A stretch of 64,000 bases of DNA from Nocardia terpenica (GTDB lineage: Bacteria > Actinomycetota > Actinomycetes > Mycobacteriales > Mycobacteriaceae): contig NZ_JABMCZ010000002.1 in assembly GCF_013186535.1 (NCBI RefSeq), positions 1,674,001 through 1,738,000 of the forward strand. Reading direction: 5' to 3'. The stretch's first letter is position 1, and every line of letters begins with the position of its first letter. A program made the position numbers and the translations under genes. Below are positions 31,859-39,928 of the stretch, one piece after another. Under the pieces are notes generated by a model. It had not been told where the DNA came from. It ran no database searches and saw only the letters and a list, made by a program, of their open reading frames with translations.

Positions 31859-33064
31859 ATGAACGAACCCCTGCACACCGTCGCGACGCTGCCGACGGCG
31901 CGTCGATCCGACCGCCCCTTCGATCCACCCCCGGAGCTGATCGATGCCCACCGGCACGGTCCCCTCAGCCGCTACACCTTCCCCGGTGGCGGACTCGGCT
32001 GGTTGGTCACCGGATACGACCTGATCAGGGCGGTGCTGGCCGACCCGCGGTTCAGTGCGCGCAAGGAGCTCCTGCTGCACCCGGCCATCGACCTCACCGG
32101 CATCGAGGTCCCTCCGCCGCCGCCCGGCGAGTTCACGCTCACCGACGATCCGGTGCACAGCCGCTATCGGAAGCCGCTGATGGGCAAGTTCACCGTGCGG
32201 CGCATGCGGCAGCTCACCGACCGCGTCCGGGAGATCACCGCCGAGCATCTGGACGCCATGCAGAAGGCCGGGCCGCCAACGGATCTGGTGACCGCATTCG
32301 CCAAACCCGTTCCCGCCATGGTGATCTGCGAGCTGCTGGGGGTGCCGTACCGGGACCGCGCCGCCTTCGGGGACCGGGCGGGCTCGTTCATGGACGGGGA
32401 GACCAGCGCCGAGGACCAGATAGCGGCCTACACCCAGATCCAGGACTACCTCACCGAACTGGTGGCGGCCAAGCGCGCGAACCCCACCGACGACGTGCTC
32501 AGCGACCTCACCGATACCGATCTGACCGATGAGGAGCTGAGGGGCATCAGCGTGGTGCTGCTGGTGGCCGGGTTCGACACCACCACGAACATGCTGGGGC
32601 TGGGTACCTTTGCGCTGCTGCGCAATCCCGCGCAGCTGGCCGCGCTGCGCGCCGATCCCGCACTCGCCGACCGGGCCGTGGAGGAACTGCTGCGGTATCT
32701 GACCGTCGCCAAGACATCCATGCGGACCGCGCTGGAGGATGTCGAACTGGGCGGCCGGACCATCGCGGCCGGTACCACGGTCATCCTGTCGTACCACACC
32801 GCCAACCGCGACCCCGAACGCTTCACCGACCCCCACGTCCTCGACCTGCACCGACAGCAGGGCGGTCACCTGGCCTTCGGCCACGGCGTCCACCAGTGCC
32901 TGGGCCAGCAACTGGCCCGCGTCGAAATGCGCGTCGCCTTCCCCGCCCTGTTCGACCGCTTCCCCACCCTGCGCCTGGCCGTCCCCGCCGACCAGGTCCC
33001 GCTGCGCCCGGAGACCGCGGACGTCTACGGGGTGAAGACCCTCCCGGTCGCCTGGGACGCGTGA
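31859..33064 (+). CDS. cytochrome P450
   Basis: 401-residue soluble bacterial P450, closest in look to the CYP105-like actinomycete group. The I-helix motif is AGFDTTTN, the K-helix ExxR is EELLR, and the heme loop FGHGVHQCLG carries Cys347 as iron ligand. It needs ferredoxin and reductase partners that are not encoded nearby; the convergent flavin reductase-like gene is not an established partner. Its TGA abuts the stop of that gene. The TGTATA operator upstream suggests inducible expression, perhaps by a xenobiotic. Confidence 0.93.
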   Translation: MNEPLHTVATLPTARRSDRPFDPPPELIDAHRHGPLSRYTFPGGGLGWLVTGYDLIRAVLADPRFSARKELLLHPAIDLTGIEVPPPPPGEFTLTDDPVHSRYRKPLMGKFTVRRMRQLTDRVREITAEHLDAMQKAGPPTDLVTAFAKPVPAMVICELLGVPYRDRAAFGDRAGSFMDGETSAEDQIAAYTQIQDYLTELVAAKRANPTDDVLSDLTDTDLTDEELRGISVVLLVAGFDTTTNMLGLGTFALLRNPAQLAALRADPALADRAVEELLRYLTVAKTSMRTALEDVELGGRTIAAGTTVILSYHTANRDPERFTDPHVLDLHRQQGGHLAFGHGVHQCLGQQLARVEMRVAFPALFDRFPTLRLAVPADQVPLRPETADVYGVKTLPVAWDA

Positions 33065-33853
33065 TCACGGGTGCCGGAACGGTTCCGGCAGTGGCACATC
33101 CGCCGACCGGCAGTCCGGCCGCTCGATGACGAGTCGATCACCCGGGACATGGGCGGGGACCTCGATCGTGGTGTCCAGGAGGTTGCTCGCTTTCGCGGTG
33201 TGGAGTAGCCGACCGGTCGAACCGAGTGTGATCGTCCACGGTTCTGTCCGGTCGCGGTCGGCGCCTTGCGCGGTCGCGCAGACGCGAACACGCCCGTCGC
33301 CCAGCCCGGTGGCGGACGCCGTGATGATCATGCGGCGAATCTCCTGGCCGAGGCTGTACATCCCGCCGTGCCGGATGAGCGGATCATGGTCGGCGGCCTT
33401 GTCTTTGCGGGTCCATACCGCTTCGCCGATGATCAACGCGTACTCCGGCAGCTCGACCACCGACACGACACGACATTCGGCATTGAGATAGCCGCCGACG
33501 AGCGTCGGTGTCGTGGTGACGACCGGCTCGCGCAGCTCGACACCGCAAATGCGGCTCTTGTCGGTGTCGGCGCCGGAGAAGTGACCCACGAAGTCCACGA
33601 CCGGGGCCAGGGACGTATCGCACAGCGTCAGGCCGAACTCGCCCCGGTCGCGGATCAGCTGCGTGGAGTAGTTGGTCAGCTGCAGCCCGATCGCGAAATG
33701 CAGGGGGCGCAGCGCGACCAGATAGGTCCATTCGGCGGCCATCAGGTTCGCCCCTCGCGGCCCGACCGTGCTGACGATCCCGATCCGAGAGCAGCCCTGC
33801 CGCAACAGCTCCCACGTAGTTTCGGCCTCGTCGGGTCGTCGGTGTGTCGTCAT
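33065..33853 (-). CDS. flavin reductase-like FMN-binding split-barrel protein
   Basis: 262 residues. The first 170 form the flavin reductase-like split barrel (IGIVSTVGPRGANLMAAEWTYLVALRPLHFAI), which binds FMN and may reduce it with NAD(P)H. The last 70 residues are an extra beta-rich region not usual for the minimal family. It is divergent from the Lrp-type regulator gene, which makes that regulator a likely controller. Its stop forms TGATCA with the P450 stop. Confidence 0.8.
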   Translation of the reverse strand: MTTHRRPDEAETTWELLRQGCSRIGIVSTVGPRGANLMAAEWTYLVALRPLHFAIGLQLTNYSTQLIRDRGEFGLTLCDTSLAPVVDFVGHFSGADTDKSRICGVELREPVVTTTPTLVGGYLNAECRVVSVVELPEYALIIGEAVWTRKDKAADHDPLIRHGGMYSLGQEIRRMIITASATGLGDGRVRVCATAQGADRDRTEPWTITLGSTGRLLHTAKASNLLDTTIEVPAHVPGDRLVIERPDCRSADVPLPEPFRHP

Positions 33854-33890
33854 GGGAACCTCCCTGGGTATCGAGCGATGGTGAAACCGG

Positions 33891-33910
33891 CCGGGCCATC
33901 ATCGGCCCGG
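33891..33910. promoter_or_regulatory. inverted repeat in the flavin reductase / Lrp intergenic region
   Basis: CCGGGCC and GGCCCGG separated by ATCATC, centred between two divergent genes. It may be the Lrp-family operator or a leader hairpin; its high GC content makes chance occurrence possible. Confidence 0.3.
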
Positions 33911-33972
33911 TACCCGGTAACCTGCGACAATCCGGGCAGTCATGCGCCAGAACTTCCATCGAGAGGACTCGA

Positions 33973-34896
33973 GTGAGCGAAAACCCTCACTTGGACGCCG
34001 TAGATGTGCAGCTGGTCGCGGCCCTGCACGAGGACGGCCGCGCCTCGTTCCGCGATATCGCCCAGCGGCTGGGTGTGTCCGAGCAGACCATCGCCCGCCG
34101 CTACCACCGGCTCACCGGGTCTCGGCTGCTGCGGGTCACGGCCATGCCCGACCCCTTCGCCCAGGGCCTGCTGCCGCTGATCCTGCGGGTGCGCACCGAG
34201 GGCGGCACCGGCCGCCGCGCCGCCGACCAGGTCGCCAAGCGCGGCGACACCCCCTGGGTCGAGATGCTCGCCGGCAGCGCCGATCTGTCCTTCACCACCC
34301 TCACCCGCCCCGAAAGCGACGACAACGCACAGCTTTTGGACGCGCTGGCCCGCACCCGCGGCATCCGCGACACCGTCGCCTGCATGACCTTGCGCATCTT
34401 CACCGGCCCCGCCTCCTTCACCGGCGACGGCCCCAGGCTGGACCCGTACGAGCAGCGCCTGGTCGCCGCGCTCGAACGCGACGGCCGCGCCTCCTACGGC
34501 GAGCTCGCCACCGCCCTCGGCTCCACCGCCGCCACCGTGCGCCGACGCCTGGAACAGCTACGCGGGCGCCAGGCCCTGCAATTCCGCACCGAAATCGACT
34601 ACGCGCTGCTGGGCCACCCCGTCGAAACCATGATGTGGCTCAATGTCCGCCCCCGCGCCCTGGAATCCCTCGGCACCGCGCTGTCCGTCGACCCCCGCGT
34701 CCGCTTCTGCGCCGCCACCACCGGCCCGTACAACCTGGTCCTGGCCACCCACCACCGGACCCCCAGCGACCTCTACCACATGCAAACCGACACCCTCGGC
34801 CCCCTCGACGACATCCAACATACCGAGATCACCCCCACCGTCCGCATCATCAAACGCCACGGCATCCACCGCCACGGCCACCTCCTCCGGCCCTAG
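33973..34896 (+). CDS. Lrp/AsnC family regulator, tandem-domain form
   Basis: 307 residues, about twice the usual length. Two copies of the Lrp architecture lie in series: helix-turn-helix LDAVDVQLVAALHEDGRASFRDIAQRLGVS then a RAM-like domain, and again LDPYEQRLVAALERDGRASYGELATALGS then a second RAM-like domain. A single chain could thus mimic a dimer. Start is GTG 33973 with GAGAGGA upstream. Likely regulates the divergent flavin reductase gene. Its stop overlaps the dnaB stop in CTAG. Confidence 0.88.
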   Translation: MSENPHLDAVDVQLVAALHEDGRASFRDIAQRLGVSEQTIARRYHRLTGSRLLRVTAMPDPFAQGLLPLILRVRTEGGTGRRAADQVAKRGDTPWVEMLAGSADLSFTTLTRPESDDNAQLLDALARTRGIRDTVACMTLRIFTGPASFTGDGPRLDPYEQRLVAALERDGRASYGELATALGSTAATVRRRLEQLRGRQALQFRTEIDYALLGHPVETMMWLNVRPRALESLGTALSVDPRVRFCAATTGPYNLVLATHHRTPSDLYHMQTDTLGPLDDIQHTEITPTVRIIKRHGIHRHGHLLRP

Positions 34897-37352
34897 CCGC
34901 GGGCCATGTCGACGAAGCGGCTGAGGTGGAGTTGGTGGGCGACGGTGATGGTGGCGGTGGGGCCGTTTCGGTGTTTGCCGAGGATGAGGTCGGCCTCGCC
35001 GCCGCGGGGGTCGTCGCGTTCGAAGGCGTCGGGGCGGTGGAGCAGGATGACCATGTCGGCGTCCTGCTCGAGGGATCCGGATTCGCGGAGGTCGGAGACC
35101 ATGGGGCGCTTGTCGGTTCGCTGTTCGGGGCCGCGGTTGAGCTGGCTGATGGCGATGACCGGAACCTCGAGCTCCTTGGCGAGCAGTTTGAGGCTTCGGG
35201 AGAATTCCGAGACCTCCTGCTGGCGGGATTCGACCTTCTTACCGGAGGTCATCAGCTGCAGGTAGTCGACCACGACCAGGCGTAGGTCGTGGCGCTGCTT
35301 CAAACGCCGTGCCTTGGCGCGGATTTCCATCATGGTCATATTCGGCGAGTCGTCCACGAACAGCGGCGCCTCGCTGATCTCACTCATCCGCCGCGCCAAC
35401 CGAGTCCAGTCGTCGTCGCTCATCCGCCCCGACCGCATATCCCCGAGCTTGATCTTCGCCTCGGCCGACAGCAATCGCATGACGATCTCGGTCCGACTCA
35501 TTTCCAACGAGAAGATCACACTCGCCAGCCCGTGCTTGATCGAGCAGCTCCGCATGAAATCCATTCCCAGCGTGGAATTGTGCGTCGGGATCATCGAGCG
35601 CCCGGCCAGATACAGATGCTCGTCGTTGTCCACCTCGACGCAGCGCACGGGAACGCTCGCGATGCGCCGGACATCGGTGATGTATCGGGTCCCGGAGCGA
35701 GCCGAGTTCGTGGCGGCTCGACGTTCCTTGTGCACCAAGTGCTTTCGATGCAGGCCGAATACCTGATCGTCGGTGGAGAAGGTGAGGGTGTAGGCGGTCG
35801 AGGTCCGCTCGGTACGGCCTCGGACCTTCTTCGTCGAGACGTGGCAGCGATAGCCCAGCCCGACGACGAGTTCCGTGACGTCGCGGGCGAGTTGCTCGTT
35901 GGTGACGGTGAACTGGACCGACCCACCGTGTGTCACGGTGCCGTCGGTGTCGAGCAGCCCGGCGAGGAGCGCGCGTCGCTGCCCCTCGGATGCCCGTAGG
36001 TAATTCATGGGGATGTGCTTGTCGTTCAGCACGCCGATCGTGCGAAGCCGAGCCTGCACCGATCCGATCGACCGCGGAGTCGCCGGTTCGTCCGAGGGCA
36101 ACTGCAAGCTGTAGCGCAGAGCGGCCGTTGTGGACGGCACCGCGACCAGGCCCTCTCCCTCGATACGGGCGATGATGTCGGGATCGGCAGTGGTCAGCTG
36201 AGCGCAGGCGGAAGAGCCGTCGCCCAGCCATGCCCCGAGCGTGTACGGAGGCACCAGCAGGTTCTTCTCCGACAACTGCAGCGGTTCGGCATTGACGACA
36301 GAGTGATTCAGACGGCGATCAGCGGTCGTGCAGCGCAGCGTCTCGGCGATCTCTGCGGTGGTCCGAACCGCTGCGAAGGTCTTCTGATTTCGGTGTCGAT
36401 GGCGGCCCGACGCGGCTTGCTGAGCGGATCGACGCGACGCCCTGGTCTCGGTCAGCCACTGATGCTGTTCGTCGGCGACGATGACTGTGCCGTCGGAGAA
36501 TTCGATCTCGTAGCACGGACGGTCGAGCATGACCGCGGTGGTAGCGACGACACGCGTCGAGCGGCCGTGGGCGTCGAGGAGCTCGTCACCGATGGCGACC
36601 TCACCCATGGTCGTCCAGCCCGTCGGCGTCGGAAGCGGAGTGTCGAGGGCCAGCGCCTTTCCGACGCCGGGGCGGGCGGCGACGATGATCATCTGGCCGG
36701 GGTGCAGGCCGTTGGTGACCTCGTCGAGTTCGGTGAAGCCGGTGGGGACGCCGAGGGACATGCCGCCGCGGCTGGCGATGGAGTCGATCTCGTCCATCGT
36801 GGGCTGGAGCAGTTCCTCGAGGGGGAGGAAGTCGTCGCTGGAGCGGCGCTCGGTGACCTCGTAGATCTCGGCTTGGGCGCGGTCGACGACCTCGGCCACG
36901 TCCTGGCCGTCGGCGCCGGCGTAGCCGTACTGCACGATGCGGGTGCCCGCCTCCACCAGGCGGCGCAGGATCGCCTTCTCGGCAACGATTTCCGCGTAGT
37001 AGGAGGCGTTGGCGGCGGTGGGGACGGTCTGGGTCAGGGTGACGAGGTAGGGCGGGCCGCCGATGCGCTTGAGCTCGCCGCGCCGGTCGAGGGCGGCGGC
37101 GACGGTGACCGGGTCGGCGGGCTCGCCGCGGCTGTAGAGGTCGAGCACGGCGTCGTAGACGGCCTGGTGGGCGGGACGGTAGAAGTCGCCGGGGCGGATG
37201 ACCTCCACGACGTCGGCGATGGCGTCCTTGGACAGCAGCATGCCGCCGAGCACCGACTGCTCGGCCGCCATGTCGTGCGGCGGCTGTCGGCCGAAATCCT
37301 CCCCGGGCTGGTCGGAGTAGTCCGAGTGCCCGCGATCGTCGACGACTGCCAC
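34893..37352 (-). CDS. dnaB: replicative DNA helicase DnaB, intein-containing precursor
   Basis: 819-residue precursor. The DnaB N-terminal domain covers about 20-130 and the RecA-like ATPase starts near 195. The Walker A motif ARPGVGK is interrupted after Lys232 by a 360-residue intein (233-592), and the motif resumes as STLGMDF. Walker B is LRLVVVDYLQL; arginine and H4 motifs follow (SDLRESGSLEQDAD, GKHRNGPT). The spliced helicase would be 459 residues, the usual size. Unless the intein is removed the P-loop is broken, so splicing is needed for function. It lies downstream of the rpsF-ssb-rpsR-rplI operon, separated by a terminator, as in mycobacteria. Confidence 0.97.
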   Translation of the reverse strand: MAVVDDRGHSDYSDQPGEDFGRQPPHDMAAEQSVLGGMLLSKDAIADVVEVIRPGDFYRPAHQAVYDAVLDLYSRGEPADPVTVAAALDRRGELKRIGGPPYLVTLTQTVPTAANASYYAEIVAEKAILRRLVEAGTRIVQYGYAGADGQDVAEVVDRAQAEIYEVTERRSSDDFLPLEELLQPTMDEIDSIASRGGMSLGVPTGFTELDEVTNGLHPGQMIIVAARPGVGKALALDTPLPTPTGWTTMGEVAIGDELLDAHGRSTRVVATTAVMLDRPCYEIEFSDGTVIVADEQHQWLTETRASRRSAQQAASGRHRHRNQKTFAAVRTTAEIAETLRCTTADRRLNHSVVNAEPLQLSEKNLLVPPYTLGAWLGDGSSACAQLTTADPDIIARIEGEGLVAVPSTTAALRYSLQLPSDEPATPRSIGSVQARLRTIGVLNDKHIPMNYLRASEGQRRALLAGLLDTDGTVTHGGSVQFTVTNEQLARDVTELVVGLGYRCHVSTKKVRGRTERTSTAYTLTFSTDDQVFGLHRKHLVHKERRAATNSARSGTRYITDVRRIASVPVRCVEVDNDEHLYLAGRSMIPTHNSTLGMDFMRSCSIKHGLASVIFSLEMSRTEIVMRLLSAEAKIKLGDMRSGRMSDDDWTRLARRMSEISEAPLFVDDSPNMTMMEIRAKARRLKQRHDLRLVVVDYLQLMTSGKKVESRQQEVSEFSRSLKLLAKELEVPVIAISQLNRGPEQRTDKRPMVSDLRESGSLEQDADMVILLHRPDAFERDDPRGGEADLILGKHRNGPTATITVAHQLHLSRFVDMARG
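35577..36656 (-). mobile_element. class 3-type intein with LAGLIDADG endonuclease in DnaB P-loop
   Basis: 360 residues from Ala233 to Asn592, inserted between the Lys and Ser of the Walker A motif. Block A starts ALALDTPLP, so the first residue is Ala, not Cys or Ser. Block B has HQW (Trp299), block F is VRCVEVDN with Cys571, and block G is IPTHN with Thr590, followed by Ser593 of the extein. Trp, Cys and Thr at these places form the WCT set that defines class 3 inteins. Two LAGLIDADG blocks (LGAWLGDGS and LLAGLLDTDGT) indicate a homing endonuclease that may still be active. Confidence 0.9.
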
Positions 37353-37979
37353 CTGACTCGACCGTCCTCTCTCAACACGCGCGGCGTGGACCTATCGATG
37401 ACTCGTTGTACCGCCGAGGTCCGACAGGTTCACGCGCGCCACGCAGCCGCGACCACGGTTCGCCGCAGCTCGGAGGCGGCGGCACAGCAAACCGACGGAG
37501 CGTTCTGCAGGGTTCGCGAAAACACGACGTTCCGGTCGCCGGGTCACGACACCGGGATGAACCTTAGAGACCGAACTGTGGACTACCAAACCGGTATGTG
37601 CACATACCTGGGGAAATACTGGGGACAGTTAACCTGCCGTTGTGCAGCCCCTGTGCATCACCTGGGGAAAACGTGCCCTATTTCACCGAAAGCGGCTGGT
37701 AGGGGTCCATTTTCGAGGTTGCGCACCTGTGGATCGATATCGCTTCGGCGTGTCGATCAAGATGAACATCCGGGCGTGTTGGGTTAACAGCGCTCTCCCC
37801 TGTTATGGCGTGGATCACATTACGAGCGGTCGGTAGGAAAGGTTGTCCCCATTTCTTCCCGAACCCGTGGCGCGCCTGGTGGCGGCGGAGTCGCGACGGG
37901 CGCCTTCGATGTCGTCCTCGCAGCGCCACGCGCCAGCAACTCACTAGTTAACTACAAATGCACCCGAACGAGCGCAGCC
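37353..37979. other. dnaB upstream region, gene-free
   Basis: About 630 bp with no supported gene, AT-richer than its surroundings between 37560 and 37950. It contains a perfect 16-bp palindrome, a repeated CCTGGGGAAA word (37608-37617 and 37661-37670), each preceded by TGTGCA, and several words close to DnaA boxes. These include TTGTCCCCA at 37843 and the complement of TAGTCCACA at 37578. It must contain the dnaB promoter. Confidence 0.6.
37594..37609. promoter_or_regulatory. perfect 16-bp palindrome upstream of dnaB
   Basis: GGTATGTGCACATACC is self-complementary over all 16 bases, about 240 bp upstream of the dnaB start. It overlaps the first of two CCTGGGGAAA repeats. A dimeric DNA-binding protein site is likely; the protein is unknown. 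Confidence 0.5.
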
Positions 37980-38015
37980 GAAGGCCACCCCCGCACGAAC
38001 GCGGGGGTGGCCTTC
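37980..38015 (-). terminator. strong intrinsic-type terminator after rplI
   Basis: Perfect 15-bp stem GAAGGCCACCCCCGC / GCGGGGGTGGCCTTC with a six-base loop, 25 bp beyond the rplI stop. There is no long U-tract, as is common in actinobacteria. It separates the ribosomal operon from dnaB. Confidence 0.85.
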
Positions 38016-38040
38016 GACGAGGGGCGCGTGGCGCCCGATG

Positions 38041-38496
38041 TCACTCGGCGGCGACGACCTGCAGGTCGACCTTGGCGGCCACATCCGGGTGCAGATGCAC
38101 CACGACACCGTGCTTGCCGGTGCTCTTGATGTGCGCCTTCGGCAGCTCGATGCTGCGCTTGTCGAGGACCGGGCCGCCGGCGGCCTTGATGGCGGCCGCG
38201 ACGTCGGACGGGGTGACCGAGCCGAACAGCTTGCCGGTGCCGGCGGTCTTCACCGACAGCGAGACCGAGGTCAGGGCCTCGATGGCCTGCTTCAGCTCGT
38301 TGGCGTGGTCGAGGTCGCGGACCCGGCGGGCGTCCTGCGCCCGGCGGATGCCCTCGACCTGCTTCTGCGCGCCGCGGCTGGCCGGGATGGCCAGGCCGCG
38401 GGGCAGCAGGAAGTTGCGGCCGTAACCGTCCTTGACCTCCACGGTGTCACCGGGGGCGCCGAGGTTGTCCACGTCGGCGGTCAGAATCAGCTTCAT
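38041..38496 (-). CDS. rplI: 50S ribosomal protein L9
   Basis: 151 residues, normal length. The N-terminal domain MKLILTADVDNLGAPGDTVEVKDGYGRNFLLPRGLA is the L9 signature that binds 23S rRNA at the base of the L1 stalk, followed by the long connecting helix and the C-terminal domain. Last gene of the rpsF-ssb-rpsR-rplI operon, 17 bp after rpsR, ending at a strong hairpin. Confidence 0.98.
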   Translation of the reverse strand: MKLILTADVDNLGAPGDTVEVKDGYGRNFLLPRGLAIPASRGAQKQVEGIRRAQDARRVRDLDHANELKQAIEALTSVSLSVKTAGTGKLFGSVTPSDVAAAIKAAGGPVLDKRSIELPKAHIKSTGKHGVVVHLHPDVAAKVDLQVVAAE

Positions 38497-38513
38497 TCGT
38501 GTGCCTGCCCTTC

Positions 38514-38768
38514 TCAGCGAGCCGTGGACACGTACGGCAGCAGCGCCACCTCGCGGCTGTTCTTGACCGCGATGGCGATGTCGCGCTGGTGCTGCACGCA
38601 GTTGCCGGTGACACGACGGGCGCGGATCTTGCCGCGGTCGCTGACGTACTTACGCAGCAGCGTCGTGTCCTTGTAGTCGATGGTGGCGGTGCCTTCCTTC
38701 TTCACTTCCTTGCAGAAAGCGCACGCCTTCTTCTTCAGCACCTTTTCGCGTGCCGGTGCTTTGGCCAT
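38514..38768 (-). CDS. rpsR: 30S ribosomal protein S18
   Basis: 84 residues with IDYKDTTLLRKYVSDRGKIRARRVTGNC, the S18 signature. The N-terminal CAFC motif and the later NCVQHQ make this the zinc-binding (C+) form, like mycobacterial RpsR1. A C- paralogue would be expected elsewhere in the genome for zinc starvation. S18 binds S6 on the small-subunit platform; rpsF is in the same operon. Confidence 0.98.
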   Translation of the reverse strand: MAKAPAREKVLKKKACAFCKEVKKEGTATIDYKDTTLLRKYVSDRGKIRARRVTGNCVQHQRDIAIAVKNSREVALLPYVSTAR

Positions 38769-38825
38769 GGTCTTCTACTCCGTCTTGCCTGGGAGCCGCG
38801 TGGGCCCCGATATGAAAGCCGTTGG

Positions 38826-39362
38826 TCAGAACGGCGGTTCGTCGTCCATTGGGCCGCCCCCGAAGGAGCCGGCCGCGGGAGCGCTGCCCCACGGGTCGTC
38901 GCCGCCGGAGCTCTGTCCGCCACCGCGATTACCGCCGGAGCCGCTGAAGCCCCCACCACCACCGGAGCCGCCGCCGAAACCGCCGCCACCGCCGCCGCGC
39001 GTGGTCTTGTTGACCTTGGCGGTGGCGTACCGCAGCGAGGGGCCGACCTCGTCGACCTCGAGCTCGACGACGGTGCGCTTCTCGCCCTCGCGGGTTTCGT
39101 AGGAGCGCTGCTTGAGTCGTCCGCTCACGATGACGCGGGAACCACGGGTCAGGCTCTCGGCGACGTTCTCCGCAGCTTCACGCCAGATGTTGCAGCGCAG
39201 GAAAAGCGCCTCGCCGTCTTTCCATTCGTTGGTATTACGGTCGAACACGCGGGGCGTGGAGGCGACGGTGAAATTCGCCACCGCCGCGCCCGCGGGCGTG
39301 AATCGAAGCTCGGGGTCGGCCGTCAAGTTTCCGATGACGGTGATGACCGTGTCGCCTGCCAT
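38826..39362 (-). CDS. ssb: single-stranded DNA-binding protein
   Basis: 178 residues. The OB-fold (about 1-120) begins with MAGDTVITVIGNLTADPELR. A glycine-rich linker (about 122-160, multiple GGG runs) leads to the acidic tip DDEPPF that recruits replication and repair partners. Size and tail are normal for mycobacterial SSB. ATG 39362 has AGGAGG upstream. Between rpsF and rpsR in the operon. Confidence 0.98.
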   Translation of the reverse strand: MAGDTVITVIGNLTADPELRFTPAGAAVANFTVASTPRVFDRNTNEWKDGEALFLRCNIWREAAENVAESLTRGSRVIVSGRLKQRSYETREGEKRTVVELEVDEVGPSLRYATAKVNKTTRGGGGGGFGGGSGGGGGFSGSGGNRGGGQSSGGDDPWGSAPAAGSFGGGPMDDEPPF

Positions 39363-39466
39363 GGTTCCTCCTGCTCTCCGGTGCAGTCCGCAGTGCACTC
39401 GCCTGTTGCGCTAGAGCCTAGAGACAGGCACCGACGGGATACGAGTGCGCAGTTGCGGGGAGGGGA

Positions 39467-39757
39467 TTACTTCTTGTCGCGGCGCAGCACCTTGGTGCGC
39501 AGCACCGACTCGTTCAGCCCCAGCTGACGGTCGAGCTCGCTCACGGTGTCGGACTCGGCGGTCAGATCGACCACCGCGTAGATGCCCTCGCTCTGCTTGG
39601 CGATTTCGTAGGCGAGCCGGCGGCGGCCCCAGACGTCGACCTTGTCGACCTTGCCGCCCTGCTGCGAGACCACGCTCAGCATCTTGTCCAGGTTCGGACC
39701 GACGGTGCGCTCGTCCAGGCTCGGATCGAGAATGACCATCACTTCGTAATGACGCAC
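39467..39757 (-). CDS. rpsF: 30S ribosomal protein S6
   Basis: 96 residues, standard length, with RHYEVMVILDPSLDERTV and VWGRRRLAYEI, the S6 signature. First gene of the operon. The start is GTG 39757; a full AGGAGGTGAT Shine-Dalgarno lies 12 bases upstream, slightly long. A hairpin in the leader may be an S6:S18 feedback site. Confidence 0.97.
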   Translation of the reverse strand: MRHYEVMVILDPSLDERTVGPNLDKMLSVVSQQGGKVDKVDVWGRRRLAYEIAKQSEGIYAVVDLTAESDTVSELDRQLGLNESVLRTKVLRRDKK

Positions 39758-39789
39758 GGGAACCCATCACCTCCTGTGGACTGGAAACG

Positions 39790-39808
39790 GCCACGGACGG
39801 TCCGTGGC
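39790..39808 (-). promoter_or_regulatory. leader hairpin of the rpsF operon, possible S6:S18 site
   Basis: GCCACGG and CCGTGGC arms around loop ACCGT on the minus strand, about 33 bases before the rpsF start. The loop contains CCG, the trinucleotide recognised by the S6:S18 pair in other bacterial leaders, where binding represses the operon. Assignment rests on position and loop only. Confidence 0.4.
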
Positions 39809-39928
39809 AGGAGGGTCGTTGCGTCAGCAACCCGACAAGGCTACATGAGCGGGTGCTGAGCAGCGAAATCGATCTCTCCGGGGGAGGAATCCCGACGTCC
39901 GCCGGGTAGGCCACCTATCGTGGTCCCC

